Part shown: piece by piece, positions 16,384 through 25,194 of the stretch | How positions within the stretch are numbered: the first letter of the stretch is position 1 | Layout: the number at the start of each line of letters is the position of its first letter | The notes under the pieces: generated by a model | What the model was told of the DNA's origin: nothing | The model's input: only the letters and a program-made list of their open reading frames with translations | Databases searched by the model: none | Assembly: GCA_963738625.1 (NCBI GenBank) | Contig: CAVTXH010000020.1 | Location: 62,001-126,000, forward strand | Length of the DNA: 64,000 nucleotides | Direction of reading: 5' to 3' | Source: UBA7672 sp963738625 | GTDB lineage: Bacteria; Pseudomonadota; Alphaproteobacteria; Caulobacterales; Hyphomonadaceae | Translations under genes and position numbers: made by a program

Positions 16384-16411
16384 TTTATACGCGGGAAAGC
16401 CCGAAAAGCAA
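16384..16411 (-). promoter_or_regulatory. Predicted sigma70-type promoter for rpmI-rplT
   Basis: On the minus strand TTGCTT (16411-16406) and TATAAA (16389-16384) are separated by 16 bp. The implied start leaves a leader of about 135 nt before rpmI. That leader has an extended GC-rich hairpin (GCCGGA...TCCGGC arms near 16336-16367) and a short GGCG-TCG-CGCC hairpin followed by GTTGTTTT, which could act as an attenuator. Prediction by eye. Confidence 0.55.
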
Positions 16412-16465
16412 GGCCAGCCTCGTCCGGTCAGGACAAGGCCGCCCCATGAATTAGGCCGTTAGAAT

Positions 16466-16816
16466 TCAGCCGCAGCGAAGGCCGGTGATCACGCCATCCG
16501 CGTTGATGTCGATGTTAAGCCGCGCCGGCGAGAAATCCATCGTCACCTGGGTGTTCGGCGTGATGTGCCGCACGGCGGAGCTGGCGGGCGGCACGGCCGC
16601 ATCGGTCGCCGGCTTGCCGACGATCGAGGCGTACTGGGCCATGTTGCAGGTGTCGGCCGCCGGATCAGCCGGGGCCGGCGTCGCAGCCGGAGGCGTCGGC
16701 TCGGCCGCGGCGGGCGCCGCGGGGGTTTCGGTGGAGGCCATGGTTGCGGCCGGTTCAGACGGAGTGCACGCCATCAGCGCGAGCCCCGCCAGCAACATGA
16801 GAGGTGTGTTTTTCAT
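16466..16816 (-). CDS. Peptidase inhibitor I78-family lipoprotein
   Basis: 116 aa. Lipobox LALMAC (Cys 17), then an Ala/Pro-rich linker of about 45 residues, then the I78 inhibitor fold: CNMAQYASIVGKPATD, SAVRHITPNTQVTMDFSPARLNI and the terminal LRCG, with the two conserved cysteines at the ends. I78 proteins inhibit serine proteases. Start ATG 16816 (MKNTPLM) begins the signal peptide; no clear Shine-Dalgarno. It lies unusually between infC and rpmI. Confidence 0.82.
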   Translation of the reverse strand: MKNTPLMLLAGLALMACTPSEPAATMASTETPAAPAAAEPTPPAATPAPADPAADTCNMAQYASIVGKPATDAAVPPASSAVRHITPNTQVTMDFSPARLNIDINADGVITGLRCG

Positions 16817-16910
16817 AGGGAGTGAGAGTAGATTTCGCCGCGCAGCCTTCAAGCAGCCGGACCGTTCGGGACGGCATGAACATGGCGTAATTCATCGCCC
16901 ACGGGCGCCG

Positions 16911-17567
16911 TCAGGTCTTGCAGTCCTTGAGGATTGCCGCGTCGAACATCGGCGCCATTGGGCCGAGGTCGAGCGGCTCCAGGGCAGGAGGATCGCCCTG
17001 TTCGATGAAGGAAAGGACGACGGGCTTCTTTCCTTCGTCGCAATAGGCCTTCCGGTATTCAGGGGCGATCTTCGTCTTCAGCTCCGAGAATACTTCAAGC
17101 TCGCCATCGCCCCGGCCATGCTGGGCGATCAGGTCTTCGATCACCTTGCCGGCCTTGGCCATCTCGACGCCGTAGCGCTCATCGCCCGACAGCTTCACGA
17201 CTTCAGTACCAGCGGGAAATTCGGGCCGCGTGCCGCCCGCCGTGATCTCGGCGTTCAGCGGAATCTTGCTCTGGTATTTCACGTCGCCCTTGTGCTTGAC
17301 CCGGATGTCCATCTCCCACGGGCCGGCGCCTTTGATGCCTTCGGGCAGGACCCAGACGATGTGTTGCTTGCTGGGGTCGAACTTTGCCATGGCTTCGCCG
17401 ATCGATGTGATTGGCGTTGCTGTTGTTGTCGTTGTTGCGGTTCCAGTCGCAATTCCAGTCCCGGTCGTGGTTCCGGTCCCGGTTGCGGTTGCGGTTGTGG
17501 TTTCGGCTGGCTTGTTGCAGGCGGAGGCAAGAAGGGCGAGAGCGCCGATGACTGCATATCTGCTCAT
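16911..17567 (-). CDS. Lipoprotein with Thr/Gly-rich repetitive linker, unknown function
   Basis: 218 aa. Lipobox LLASAC (Cys 17) is followed by a 35-residue low-complexity linker made of T, A, G (TATGTGTTTGTGIATG) and a soluble domain of about 165 residues with two late cysteines (AYCDEG, LKDC). The linker DNA (17405-17510) is a degenerate array of short GGTTCCGGT/GTTGCG-type units and may vary in length between strains. The domain is not recognised. Same strand as infC and 38 bp after it; probably in one transcript. Confidence 0.7.
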   Translation of the reverse strand: MSRYAVIGALALLASACNKPAETTTATATGTGTTTGTGIATGTATTTTTATPITSIGEAMAKFDPSKQHIVWVLPEGIKGAGPWEMDIRVKHKGDVKYQSKIPLNAEITAGGTRPEFPAGTEVVKLSGDERYGVEMAKAGKVIEDLIAQHGRGDGELEVFSELKTKIAPEYRKAYCDEGKKPVVLSFIEQGDPPALEPLDLGPMAPMFDAAILKDCKT

Positions 17568-17604
17568 GGGCGCTCTCTCCTGCTGGCTTGCGATAAAGGC
17601 CGCG

Positions 17605-18144
17605 CTAGCGCGGGGACAGCACCATCACCATCTGGCGGCCTTCGAGCCTCGGCTCGGATTCCACCTTGGCGACGTCGGAGAATTCCTCCTTCACCTTGGC
17701 GAGGAGTTCCATGCCGAGATGCTGGTGCGCCATTTCGCGGCCGCGGAAGCGCATGGTGATCTTCACCTTGTCGCCTTCCTCGAAGAAGCGGCGGATCGAG
17801 CGGCCCTTCACCTCGTAGTCGTGCTTGTCGATGTTCGGGCGGAGCTTGATCTCTTTGAGATCGGCGGACTTCTGCTTTTTCCGCGCCTCGGCCTTTTTCT
17901 TCTGCTCGGCAAAGCGCTGCTTGCCGTAGTCGGAAATCTTCACGACCGGCGGATCGTTGTCCGGCGCAACCATGACCAGGTCGAGCCCGGCTTCCTTGGC
18001 GGCATCAAGGGCGGCCTCGATCGGCATCTCGCCCTGTTTCTCACCTTTTTCGTCAATCAGAAGGACGCGCAATGCGCGGATGTCCTCGTTGATCTGCGGA
18101 CCTTCTTTCTTCGGCGATTGGGCCGCTTGTGGACGCTGAGCGAT
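17605..18144 (-). CDS. infC: Translation initiation factor IF-3, probable AUC start
   Basis: About 179 aa (E. coli 180). N-domain with GPQINEDIRALRVLLIDEKG, basic linker rich in K/R (KKKAEARKKQK), C-domain with KGRSIRRFFEEGDKVKITMRFRGREM. IF-3 binds 30S and checks the initiator codon. The conserved INEDIR lies upstream of every ATG, GTG or TTG that could give a full protein (the first TTG, at 18072, would remove it). The frame continues to ATC at 18144-18142, placed 7 nt after AGGGAG. A rare AUU/AUC start is the known autoregulatory feature of infC, so I take ATC as the start. Confidence 0.93.
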   Translation of the reverse strand: MAQRPQAAQSPKKEGPQINEDIRALRVLLIDEKGEKQGEMPIEAALDAAKEAGLDLVMVAPDNDPPVVKISDYGKQRFAEQKKKAEARKKQKSADLKEIKLRPNIDKHDYEVKGRSIRRFFEEGDKVKITMRFRGREMAHQHLGMELLAKVKEEFSDVAKVESEPRLEGRQMVMVLSPR

Positions 18145-18201
18145 GGAAGTTCTCCCTGGTGGCTTACGATCGCGGAACTATGCCTGCGAACGCGGAAATG
18201 T

Positions 18202-19398
18202 TCAAGAATCGTGGCCCGGCGCAAGGCCTAGCCCAGAATCGGACGCGGGGGGCAGGGGCGGTATTTCAGCTGGTTCCGGCTCCGGATCGGCCTTTGGCTC
18301 GGGTCGGACCATGTTGGCGGGCAGGACGCCCAGGCCGATCGCAGCCAGCTTGACGTCGTCCGCCGACAGCAATTCCAGCGCTGCCGCGTGCAGGATCATC
18401 ATGGGACCGCCCCGGGGAGCGGCTCGCCCGAGACGCGTCTGCGGGTTCCAGACGGTCTGCAGGGCCCCCGCCATTTCGGGGGTCCATTCCTGAGCAAACA
18501 AGCAAACGCCCGGTGTTCGGGCGGCCGCCGCAAGGTGCATCGGACCGGTATCGCCGCCGATCGCCATGACGGCGCGCTCCGACAGGGTGGCGAGCTGGAA
18601 CAGGTCGGTGCGGCCAACCACGCTCTTGGCGCGCGGCTCGAGCTTCATGATCTGCGTGCCGATATCGCCTTCGGCCTTGGTGCCGATGATGACGGGCGTG
18701 ATCTTCGCATCGGCCGTCCATGTCGCGATCTCGGCGAAGCGGTCGAGCGGCCAGCGTTTTTCCGGGTGGTCCGCGGACGATCCCGGGATCAGCAGCATGT
18801 AGGGGCCGTACAGGTTGAAGAACTCCGGCTGGAAGCGCGGCGGGTCGCGGAAGGCGGGGCGTATCCACGCCAGGCTCGGCGCCAGGTCCTGCCCGATGAC
18901 CCATCCGCTCGCATCGCCCGGCGGCTTGGGCGTGAGGCCTGCGTGCAGCAGCTGCTCGGCCAGCCGGTCGAAATTGTGCATCATCGCCCGGTTGGGATTC
19001 TTGTGCTGGTGCGATGCGCCCTGCGCCGCGCCAGACCATAGCGGCTTCTTCCCGGTGAGCGCCGCAAAGTACTGCGCCGTGCGGTCGTTATTCTGGAAGT
19101 CGTAGACCATGTCGTAGCCGGCGGACCGCAGGCGGCGGATCAGGTCGGCGCGTCCCTTGATGTCGCGCGGGCGGCCATCGGCTTCCACGATGTCGAAATA
19201 GGGACACGCCTTGGCGAAGGCTTCGAAGGGCTCGGTAGTGAGAAGTGTGATGCGCGCGGACGGATGCGTCGCGCGAACGACGCGCATGGCGCCCAACGCC
19301 TGCATGAAGTCGCCCATCGCGCCGAGCTTGATAACCAGCACACGCTTCAGCGTGTCGCCCGGATTCGGGGGTGGGGTGAAAGTATTCAGGTCAATCAT
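18202..19398 (-). CDS. Glycosyltransferase family 9 (heptosyltransferase-like)
   Basis: 398 aa. GT-B fold: N-terminal Rossmann start KRVLVIKLGAMGDFMQALGA, interdomain LLIPGSSADHPEKRWP near residue 205, and the ADP-heptose-binding GGDTGPMHLAAAA near 285, as in WaaC/WaaF-type enzymes that build LPS core. Odd: a Pro/Glu-rich tail (EPKADPEPEPAEIPPLPP) follows the domain and looks disordered. Its start overlaps the stop of the upstream GT4 gene by 4 bp (ATGA), so the two are translationally coupled. Exact sugar acceptor unknown. Confidence 0.88.
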   Translation of the reverse strand: MIDLNTFTPPPNPGDTLKRVLVIKLGAMGDFMQALGAMRVVRATHPSARITLLTTEPFEAFAKACPYFDIVEADGRPRDIKGRADLIRRLRSAGYDMVYDFQNNDRTAQYFAALTGKKPLWSGAAQGASHQHKNPNRAMMHNFDRLAEQLLHAGLTPKPPGDASGWVIGQDLAPSLAWIRPAFRDPPRFQPEFFNLYGPYMLLIPGSSADHPEKRWPLDRFAEIATWTADAKITPVIIGTKAEGDIGTQIMKLEPRAKSVVGRTDLFQLATLSERAVMAIGGDTGPMHLAAAARTPGVCLFAQEWTPEMAGALQTVWNPQTRLGRAAPRGGPMMILHAAALELLSADDVKLAAIGLGVLPANMVRPEPKADPEPEPAEIPPLPPASDSGLGLAPGHDS

Positions 19399-20537
19399 GC
19401 GGGCCGGCCAATGAGTTTGTCATAGACGGCAAGCGTCGCCTGCTGAAGGGCGGATGTGGTGAATCTTTCCCGGACGCGCGCCATGGCCGCTTCGCCCATG
19501 GCTTTGCGTCCTTCCAGCCCGGCTTCGAGGAGCCCGGCAATGGCGTCGGCGAGGGCGGGTGGGTTGGCCGGGGGCACGATCAGGCCGGTCTGGCCGTGGG
19601 CGATGATCTCGCCCTGCGCCCCGATGCTGGAGCCGATGGCGGGCACGCCCATGGCCCCGGCTTCGGCCGCAACCCGACCGAACGCCTCGGGCTCATTGGA
19701 GGGCGCAATCACGATATCGGCCAGGGCGAGTGCTGCAGGCATGTCGTCACAATGGCCTACCATAGCGATCCTGTCGTCAAGGCCGTGACTGGCGATCAGC
19801 TGCCTAAGCTCTTCAAGATAGCCTTCCCTGCCCTGGTCATCCCCTGCAAATATCATCTGCCAGGACGGGACCTTGCGCCCGGCCAGCAATGCTGCGGCCG
19901 CGATCGCTTCGCGATGGCCTTTCCATCCCGTCATGCGGGCCGGAAGCAGGATAAGGGCGGGGCGATTCTCCTCCGGCAGCCGCCACGCCTTTCCCAACGC
20001 GGCGCGCCGCGCGGGCGCAACGCTGTTTGGCGAGAATTTTGAGATATCGACGCCGCGCGGGATGGTGACGATATGGCGAGCCAGCGCAGCGTGCTGCTCG
20101 CGCACATGGGCGGCCGTGAACTCTGAATTGGCGATGACGATGTCGCCGCGCGCCATCACCGAATTGTACCAGCGCTTCAAGCCGGTCTTTGCGTTGTAGA
20201 CGCCGTGATAGGTCGTGACGAACGGCTTCTTCATGCGATGCGCCGCCCACATCGCGCTCCAGGCCGGCGCGCGCGAGCGTGCATGCACGAGATCGACTTT
20301 CCTGTCGCGGATGATCTTTGCGATCGCTCTCGAATTGGCGACCAGCTGGATCGGGTTCTTGGTCGGGGCGTTGTCGAAGCGAATGAGTTCGCCGCCGGCT
20401 TTGGCGAGTTCGCCCTCAAGGCGGCCGCCTGCGCTCACGACCAGCGCCCTCGCGTTCGCCGCGACCAGCGCCTCAACCACCTCCACCGTCGTACGCTCCG
20501 CGCCGCCTGCTGACAGGTGGGGGATGATCTGCAGCAC
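19395..20537 (-). CDS. Glycosyltransferase family 4
   Basis: About 380 aa. GT-B retaining enzyme: N-domain start VLQIIPHLSAGGAERTTVE, VTTYHGVYN near 115, VTIPRGVDISKFSP near 170, C-domain ARMTGWKGH, and the nucleotide-sugar site PSNEPEAFGRVAAEAGAMG with the E-x7-E pair near 300. Likely an LPS or exopolysaccharide sugar transferase. I prefer GTG 20537 (GGGAG 5 nt upstream); an alternative start at 20609 adds a Ser/Arg-rich extension unlike the family. Overlaps the GT9 gene by 4 bp. Confidence 0.88.
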   Translation of the reverse strand: MLQIIPHLSAGGAERTTVEVVEALVAANARALVVSAGGRLEGELAKAGGELIRFDNAPTKNPIQLVANSRAIAKIIRDRKVDLVHARSRAPAWSAMWAAHRMKKPFVTTYHGVYNAKTGLKRWYNSVMARGDIVIANSEFTAAHVREQHAALARHIVTIPRGVDISKFSPNSVAPARRAALGKAWRLPEENRPALILLPARMTGWKGHREAIAAAALLAGRKVPSWQMIFAGDDQGREGYLEELRQLIASHGLDDRIAMVGHCDDMPAALALADIVIAPSNEPEAFGRVAAEAGAMGVPAIGSSIGAQGEIIAHGQTGLIVPPANPPALADAIAGLLEAGLEGRKAMGEAAMARVRERFTTSALQQATLAVYDKLIGRPA

Positions 20538-20627
20538 TGTGACTCCCGACAGCGACAAGCTGGACCGGCTCCGTGAAATACCCCCGCAGGAGCGATAGTC
20601 GCTTTTCACCTGACAGAAAACCGATCA

Positions 20628-21428
20628 ATGGTTACCGCCATGCCTAGAGACGTTACCGAATTTTTCGACCATGACGGTGTTGCCATCGCCTATCGGCGGA
20701 CTAGCGGCGGGCCCCACATGGCAGGCATTGTCTGGCTAGGCGGCTTTCACTCCGACATGCTGGGCGAGAAGGCGAGCGCCCTGCACGCCCAGGCGGAGCA
20801 GGCGGGGCGATCCTTCCTGCGGTTCGACTATCTCGGCCATGGCGAAAGCGGCGGCCGATTCGAGGACGGAACCATTGGCCGCTGGAGGTCGGACGCTCTG
20901 GCCGTGATCGATGCTCTGACGGACGGGCCGCTGGTTCTGGTGGGATCGTCTATGGGCGGGTGGATGGCCCTGCTGTGTGCGCTGGCTCGCCCCGAAAGGG
21001 TAAGGGCGCTTGTGCTGCTCGCGCCCGCGCCCGACTTTACCGACAAGCTGATGTGGTCGTCGTTCGATGACGACCAGAAGCGCGAGATCATGGAGCGCGG
21101 CTTCTGGATCCGGCCGTCGTCCTACGATCCCGTCGGCTATCCGATCAAGCGGGAGCTGATCGAGGAAGGGCGCAACTGGAACATCATGGATGCGGAGATC
21201 CCGATCGATATTCCGGTTCGTATCCTCCAGGGCGGTCTCGACGAGGATGTGCCGTGGACGCACTCGTTCGAACTCGCTGGCCAGCTGCGCACGAACGACG
21301 TGGTTTGGAGTTTTATCAAGGGCGGCGATCACCGGCTGTCGCGTCCATCGGACATTCAGCGGATGATCGGTACCGTAATGTCGGCAGCAGATCAGGTCGA
21401 TGCTTCTCTCTCCGCCGAAAGGCATTGA
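20628..21428 (+). CDS. Alpha/beta hydrolase (ABHD10-like esterase)
   Basis: 266 aa. Nucleophile elbow GSSMGGW (Ser near 109), acid in GGLDEDVPW (Asp near 208), His in GGDHRLS (near 238); DYLGHGESGG is the oxyanion-side loop. Overall similar to ABHD10-type thio- or acyl-esterases. Cytosolic, no signal peptide. An ATG at 20640 (MPRDVTEF) is an equally good start. The 3' end overlaps the convergent NAD-epimerase gene by 37 bp. Confidence 0.82.
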   Translation: MVTAMPRDVTEFFDHDGVAIAYRRTSGGPHMAGIVWLGGFHSDMLGEKASALHAQAEQAGRSFLRFDYLGHGESGGRFEDGTIGRWRSDALAVIDALTDGPLVLVGSSMGGWMALLCALARPERVRALVLLAPAPDFTDKLMWSSFDDDQKREIMERGFWIRPSSYDPVGYPIKRELIEEGRNWNIMDAEIPIDIPVRILQGGLDEDVPWTHSFELAGQLRTNDVVWSFIKGGDHRLSRPSDIQRMIGTVMSAADQVDASLSAERH

Positions 21429-22234
21429 GCGAGACCTTCGCGATACGTCGGATACAGCGGCCTCCAGCCAAGCTGTGATTTGACGCGTGCGTTGGAGACG
21501 CGCTTGCACTCGGCATAGAAGCGTTGCGCGGCGGGCGAGAGGTTTGCGTCCTCGAATGCGACGGCAGGCGGCGGCGCGACGTTGAGAAGCTTCGCGGCGT
21601 ACACGAGCACTTCGTCGGCGGACGCCGGTTCGTCATCGCAGATGTTGTAGATCGCGCCTTGCCTTGCGTGCGCGATCGAAAGATCGAGTGCGGTTGCTAT
21701 GTCATCACGGTGCGCGCGCGAAAAGACCTGTCCGGGTTTCACGATGCGCCGCGCGCCGGGCTCGCGTACGCGGTCGAGCTGCGAGCGCCCCGGGCCGTAG
21801 ATGCCGGGGAGGCGGAACACATGCGCGCCTGCCGACAGCCATTGGTCTTCGGCGCGCACGCGGTTGGTCGCTTCGCGGCTCTGCGGATTGCGGGGCGTCT
21901 CCTCGAACGCCCATCCGCCCGCGAGATCGCCATAGACGCCGGTCGTTGAGAGATATCCGATCCATGCCGCGCCGGGCGCTGTTGCCTGCAGGGCGCGAAA
22001 CACAGGGCAGCCTTCATCATCCGGCGGAACGGAGATCAGCCAGGCGACGCCTTCCGGCGGGTCGAGATCCGCGCCGGGCCACTGGATCGCGGTGACGCCC
22101 TGTTGCGCGAGTGCGGCGCAGGCGTCGGTGCTGCGCGCCGTGCCGAGCGTCGCAACGCCTCGCGCCGCCAGCCGCCGCGCGAGAGCGGTTGCAACATAGC
22201 CGCATCCAAGGGCGAGGAGCTGCGTTGGAAGCAT
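21392..22234 (-). CDS. NAD-dependent epimerase/dehydratase-like SDR protein (YeeZ-like)
   Basis: 280 aa. Rossmann start LLALGCGYVATALARRLAARG is the atypical GxGYV dinucleotide loop of YeeZ-type extended SDRs. Also YLSTTGVYGDLAGGW near 98 and FRLPGIYGPGRSQLD near 150. The canonical YxxxK pair is not obvious, as usual in this subgroup. ATG 22234 chosen; longer extensions run into the divergent gene's signal peptide region. Function unknown. Convergent 37-bp overlap with the hydrolase at its 3' end. Confidence 0.8.
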   Translation of the reverse strand: MLPTQLLALGCGYVATALARRLAARGVATLGTARSTDACAALAQQGVTAIQWPGADLDPPEGVAWLISVPPDDEGCPVFRALQATAPGAAWIGYLSTTGVYGDLAGGWAFEETPRNPQSREATNRVRAEDQWLSAGAHVFRLPGIYGPGRSQLDRVREPGARRIVKPGQVFSRAHRDDIATALDLSIAHARQGAIYNICDDEPASADEVLVYAAKLLNVAPPPAVAFEDANLSPAAQRFYAECKRVSNARVKSQLGWRPLYPTYREGLAQCLSAEREAST

Positions 22235-22312
22235 GTCACTTTCCGGCCTTTGTTGTAGGGTTATGCACTTTGAGCGCCCATGGCCAGCGGCGCGCAATCG
22301 CGGGTTTCGTGT

Positions 22313-23017
22313 ATGCGTTTCGTCCTCGGCGCCGTTCTTTTTCTCGCCGCAATTCCGGTTGCCTCGGCCCAGCAGAGCGAAAGCGCGCGGCTGCAGGCCT
22401 GCATGCAGAAAATCGATGCGAATCCCCGGGAGGCCTATGACGAAGGCCTCGCCTGGATCGGCGTGGGCGCGCGTCCGGCCGCCCGCCAGTGCACGGCGCT
22501 GGCGCTGATCGCCCTGGGCCAAGAAGCGGAAGGCGCCTCGCGGCTTGAACAGCTCGCCAACGACAAGGATGCCGGATCGCTCGAACAGCGTGCGGTCTAT
22601 CTCTCGCAGGCGGGCAATGCCTGGCTGCTCGCGAAGATGCCGGATGCGGCCATCCTCACGCTTACTAACGCCATGAAGCTGCGACCGACGGACGGCGAAC
22701 TGCGCAAAGATCGCGCACGCGCCTATGTCATGCTCGGCAAGTGGGAGGAGGCGGGGAACGATCTTGATGTCGCGATCGAGTATTCGGCGGGCGACGCCGA
22801 GGCGCTGCGTTTGCGGGCCTACTCTCTCTACAAGATGGACCGCCTTCCGGATGCCTGGGGCGATGTCGAAAAAGCGCTCAGGCAGTCGCCGCAGGATACA
22901 CAAACAGCGCTGTTGCGCGGCGATATCCGCGAGGCGATGCGCAAGAAGGGCCTCGTCGATCCCGTGATGAAGAGCGAGCCTCCATCGTCGGTCAGCCCGA
23001 AGGTCGTCGGCAGATAG
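22313..23017 (+). CDS. Secreted tetratricopeptide-repeat protein
   Basis: 234 aa. Signal peptide MRFVLGAVLFLAAIPVASA|Q, then helical repeats. Clear TPR units at about residues 100-200: AILTLTNAMKLRPTDGELRKD, ARAYVMLGKWEEAGNDLDVA, AYSLYKMDRLPDAWGDVEKAL (each shortened here). TPRs mediate protein contacts; no catalytic motif. ATG 22313 is the start that begins the signal peptide. Ends 6 bp before the convergent mtgA stop. Confidence 0.78.
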   Translation: MRFVLGAVLFLAAIPVASAQQSESARLQACMQKIDANPREAYDEGLAWIGVGARPAARQCTALALIALGQEAEGASRLEQLANDKDAGSLEQRAVYLSQAGNAWLLAKMPDAAILTLTNAMKLRPTDGELRKDRARAYVMLGKWEEAGNDLDVAIEYSAGDAEALRLRAYSLYKMDRLPDAWGDVEKALRQSPQDTQTALLRGDIREAMRKKGLVDPVMKSEPPSSVSPKVVGR

Positions 23018-23023
23018 CGCTGC

Positions 23024-23902
23024 CTATTTCACGACGCAATCATCAAGACCATCGCGGCGGACGACGCCCATTAGCGTCTGGACCTGCGAGTTGCGCCGGC
23101 CGGAAGCATAGCTGCCGTCCACCTTCCAGCGGTTGGGGTTGGGCAGGACGGCGGCAAGCGCCGCCGCCTGGCGTTGCGTCAAGTTTTTCGACGACACGCC
23201 ATAGCGCTCCTGCGACGCTGCCTCGATGCCGTAAATACCGTCGCCCCATTCCGCGATGTTGAGGTAGATCTCCATGATCCGCGGCTTGGACCACATGTTT
23301 TCCATCAGGAAGGTGAACCAGGTCTCAAAGCCCTTGCGTACCCAGCCGCCGCCATTGAACAGGAAGACATTCTTCGCGGTCTGCTGCGAGATAGTGGAAG
23401 CGCCGCGCACCCTGCGGCCGCGCTCGGCTTCATCGATCGCCTTCTGGATCTGCTTCACGTCGAAGCCGTCATGCAGGCAGAAGGATTGGTCTTCCGCTGC
23501 GATGATGGCGCGCACGATGTGGGGCGAGACATCTTTCAGCGGCGCCCAGGTCTTGCGCACCTCGACGCCCTGCATCGCCGTACCGGCCATGTTGAACGTC
23601 GGCGGCGGGCCGGTCCATCCGATGATGAAGACGGCGGCGGCGCTCAGCGGCACGAACGCGATTGCCGCTATCGCTCCCCATTTGAGGAAGAACACGAGAA
23701 TGCGCCGCCACATTGGCTTGTGCTCAGGCCCGCGCGGCGGAGCTGCCATGCCGGCGCGCCAGCGGCCGAGCATGCCGCCGCCTCCGCTGCCGTCGGCAGG
23801 CGGGTCGTAGTCGTTGCGTACGACTTCCTCAAAAAGGTCGTGGTCGTCGCCATTGGACGGCGCGTCAGGATCGGTCGGCCTGTCCGGCTTCTGGTCCAGC
23901 AT
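23024..23902 (-). CDS. mtgA: Monofunctional biosynthetic peptidoglycan transglycosylase
   Basis: About 292 aa. A GT51 domain polymerises lipid II into glycan strands in the periplasm. One transmembrane helix (about residues 75-97) follows an acidic, Gly-rich cytoplasmic N-terminus of about 65 residues, longer than in E. coli. GT51 motifs: AIIAAEDQSFCLHDGFD with catalytic Glu near 138, GASTISQQTAKN near 170, MEIYLNIAEWGDGIYG near 215. No transpeptidase domain. Start ATG 23902 overlaps the 3' end of the queG frame by 38 bp. Confidence 0.93.
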   Translation of the reverse strand: MLDQKPDRPTDPDAPSNGDDHDLFEEVVRNDYDPPADGSGGGGMLGRWRAGMAAPPRGPEHKPMWRRILVFFLKWGAIAAIAFVPLSAAAVFIIGWTGPPPTFNMAGTAMQGVEVRKTWAPLKDVSPHIVRAIIAAEDQSFCLHDGFDVKQIQKAIDEAERGRRVRGASTISQQTAKNVFLFNGGGWVRKGFETWFTFLMENMWSKPRIMEIYLNIAEWGDGIYGIEAASQERYGVSSKNLTQRQAAALAAVLPNPNRWKVDGSYASGRRNSQVQTLMGVVRRDGLDDCVVK

Positions 23903-25002
23903 CCCATTCCTCACATACGCCGGGATCTGTTTCGGCTTGTCGGCGATGGCAACGTTCGGATTCGAAGGCAAGAGGCGAGAGCGCGCCAAGCGCCCAGACG
24001 GCGGCCCCCCGCACCAACGGTGAAGCGTCGTCGAGGGCTTGGATACAGCGATTTGAAAGTCCGGTCTCGCCTGAATTTCCAATCGCGATCATCACGTTAC
24101 GCAAAAACCGGTCCCTTCCGGCCCGCTTGATCGGCGAGGCCGCGAAGACCTCGCGGAACCCGGCGTCATCCAGCTGCGACAGATCAGCCAGAAGGGGCCC
24201 CGTCAGCTCCGGACGGGGGTGGAAGGCCGCATCCCGCGCCGCAGATGCGAACTTGTTCCAGGGGCATACGGCCAGGCAGTCGTCGCACCCATAGATGCGA
24301 TTCCCCATCGGCCGGCGGAACTCGCGGGGAATCTGCCCTCTGTGTTCGATGGTGAGGTAGGAGATGCAGCGCCGCGCATCGAGCTGGTAGGGGGCGGGGA
24401 AGGCTTTGGTCGGGCAGATGTCGAGACAGGCGCGGCAGGTTCCGCACGAATCGTCGGACGCCTGGTCGGGTTCGAGTTCCGCATTCGTCAGCATGACGCC
24501 AAGGAACAGCCAGGACCCGAAGTCGCGACTGACGAGATTGGTGTGCTTGCCCTGCCAGCCGACGCCCGCGCGATGGGCCAGCGGCTTTTCCATCAGGGGG
24601 GCCGTATCGACAAAAACCTTTACGTCATGGCCGGAGGAAGTCGGCGAAGCCCGAAGCGAGCTGCTTCAGCCGCCGTTTCATCACGTCGTGATAGTCGGCG
24701 TTCTGCGCGTAAACGGAGATCGTGGCGCTGGCTTTGCGCTCCAGTGAAGGGAGGGGATCATGGCCCGGGCCATAGTTGAGGCCGACGACGACGGCTGACT
24801 TCGCTTGCCCCCACATTGCGGTCGGATGTTGCCGGCGCTCGGCGGTGTCGGCCATCCAGCCCATGTCGCCATGGCGTCCCTCGGCGACAAACTCGATCAG
24901 ATGTCCTCCGGCCGCCCACGCCTCGTCGGCCCGGGCGATGCGGGCGACGTCAAAGCCCAGCGCACGGGCGCGCTCCTTCAGAGAGGCTTCAAGGGCGGCC
25001 AT
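23865..25002 (-). pseudogene. queG: Epoxyqueuosine reductase, frameshifted
   Basis: QueG reduces epoxyqueuosine to queuosine in tRNA, using cobalamin and two 4Fe-4S clusters. The 5' part (25002-24625) encodes ERARALGFDVARIARADEAW and VVVGLNYGPGHDPLPS; the 3' part (to 23865) encodes GHDVKVFVDTAPLMEKPLAH, CGTCRACLDICPTKAF and GCDDCLAVCPWNKF (both cluster motifs), then HEAT-like helices. The two parts lie in different frames: the first ends ADFLRP-stop at 24625 while the second is already open there (GHDVKVF). Total span equals one 379-residue QueG. So a single frameshift near 24625-24640 breaks an otherwise complete gene, or is a sequencing error. Confidence 0.85.
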
Positions 25003-25194
25003 TTGGCCCTGCTAGCGGCAGCGCATGGCCCACACAAGCCAAGGTCATTTGAGTTTTCTCGGGAATGGGCACGGAAACATGCAGAACCGCTTCCCCTTTT
25101 CGTGCCCAATGTTTAGGCATGAGTGCTGACGGCCGGAACAGGTCAGGCGAGGCGGCTTCACACAGCCTCAGGTCCGGCTACGACTTGGTCCCGC

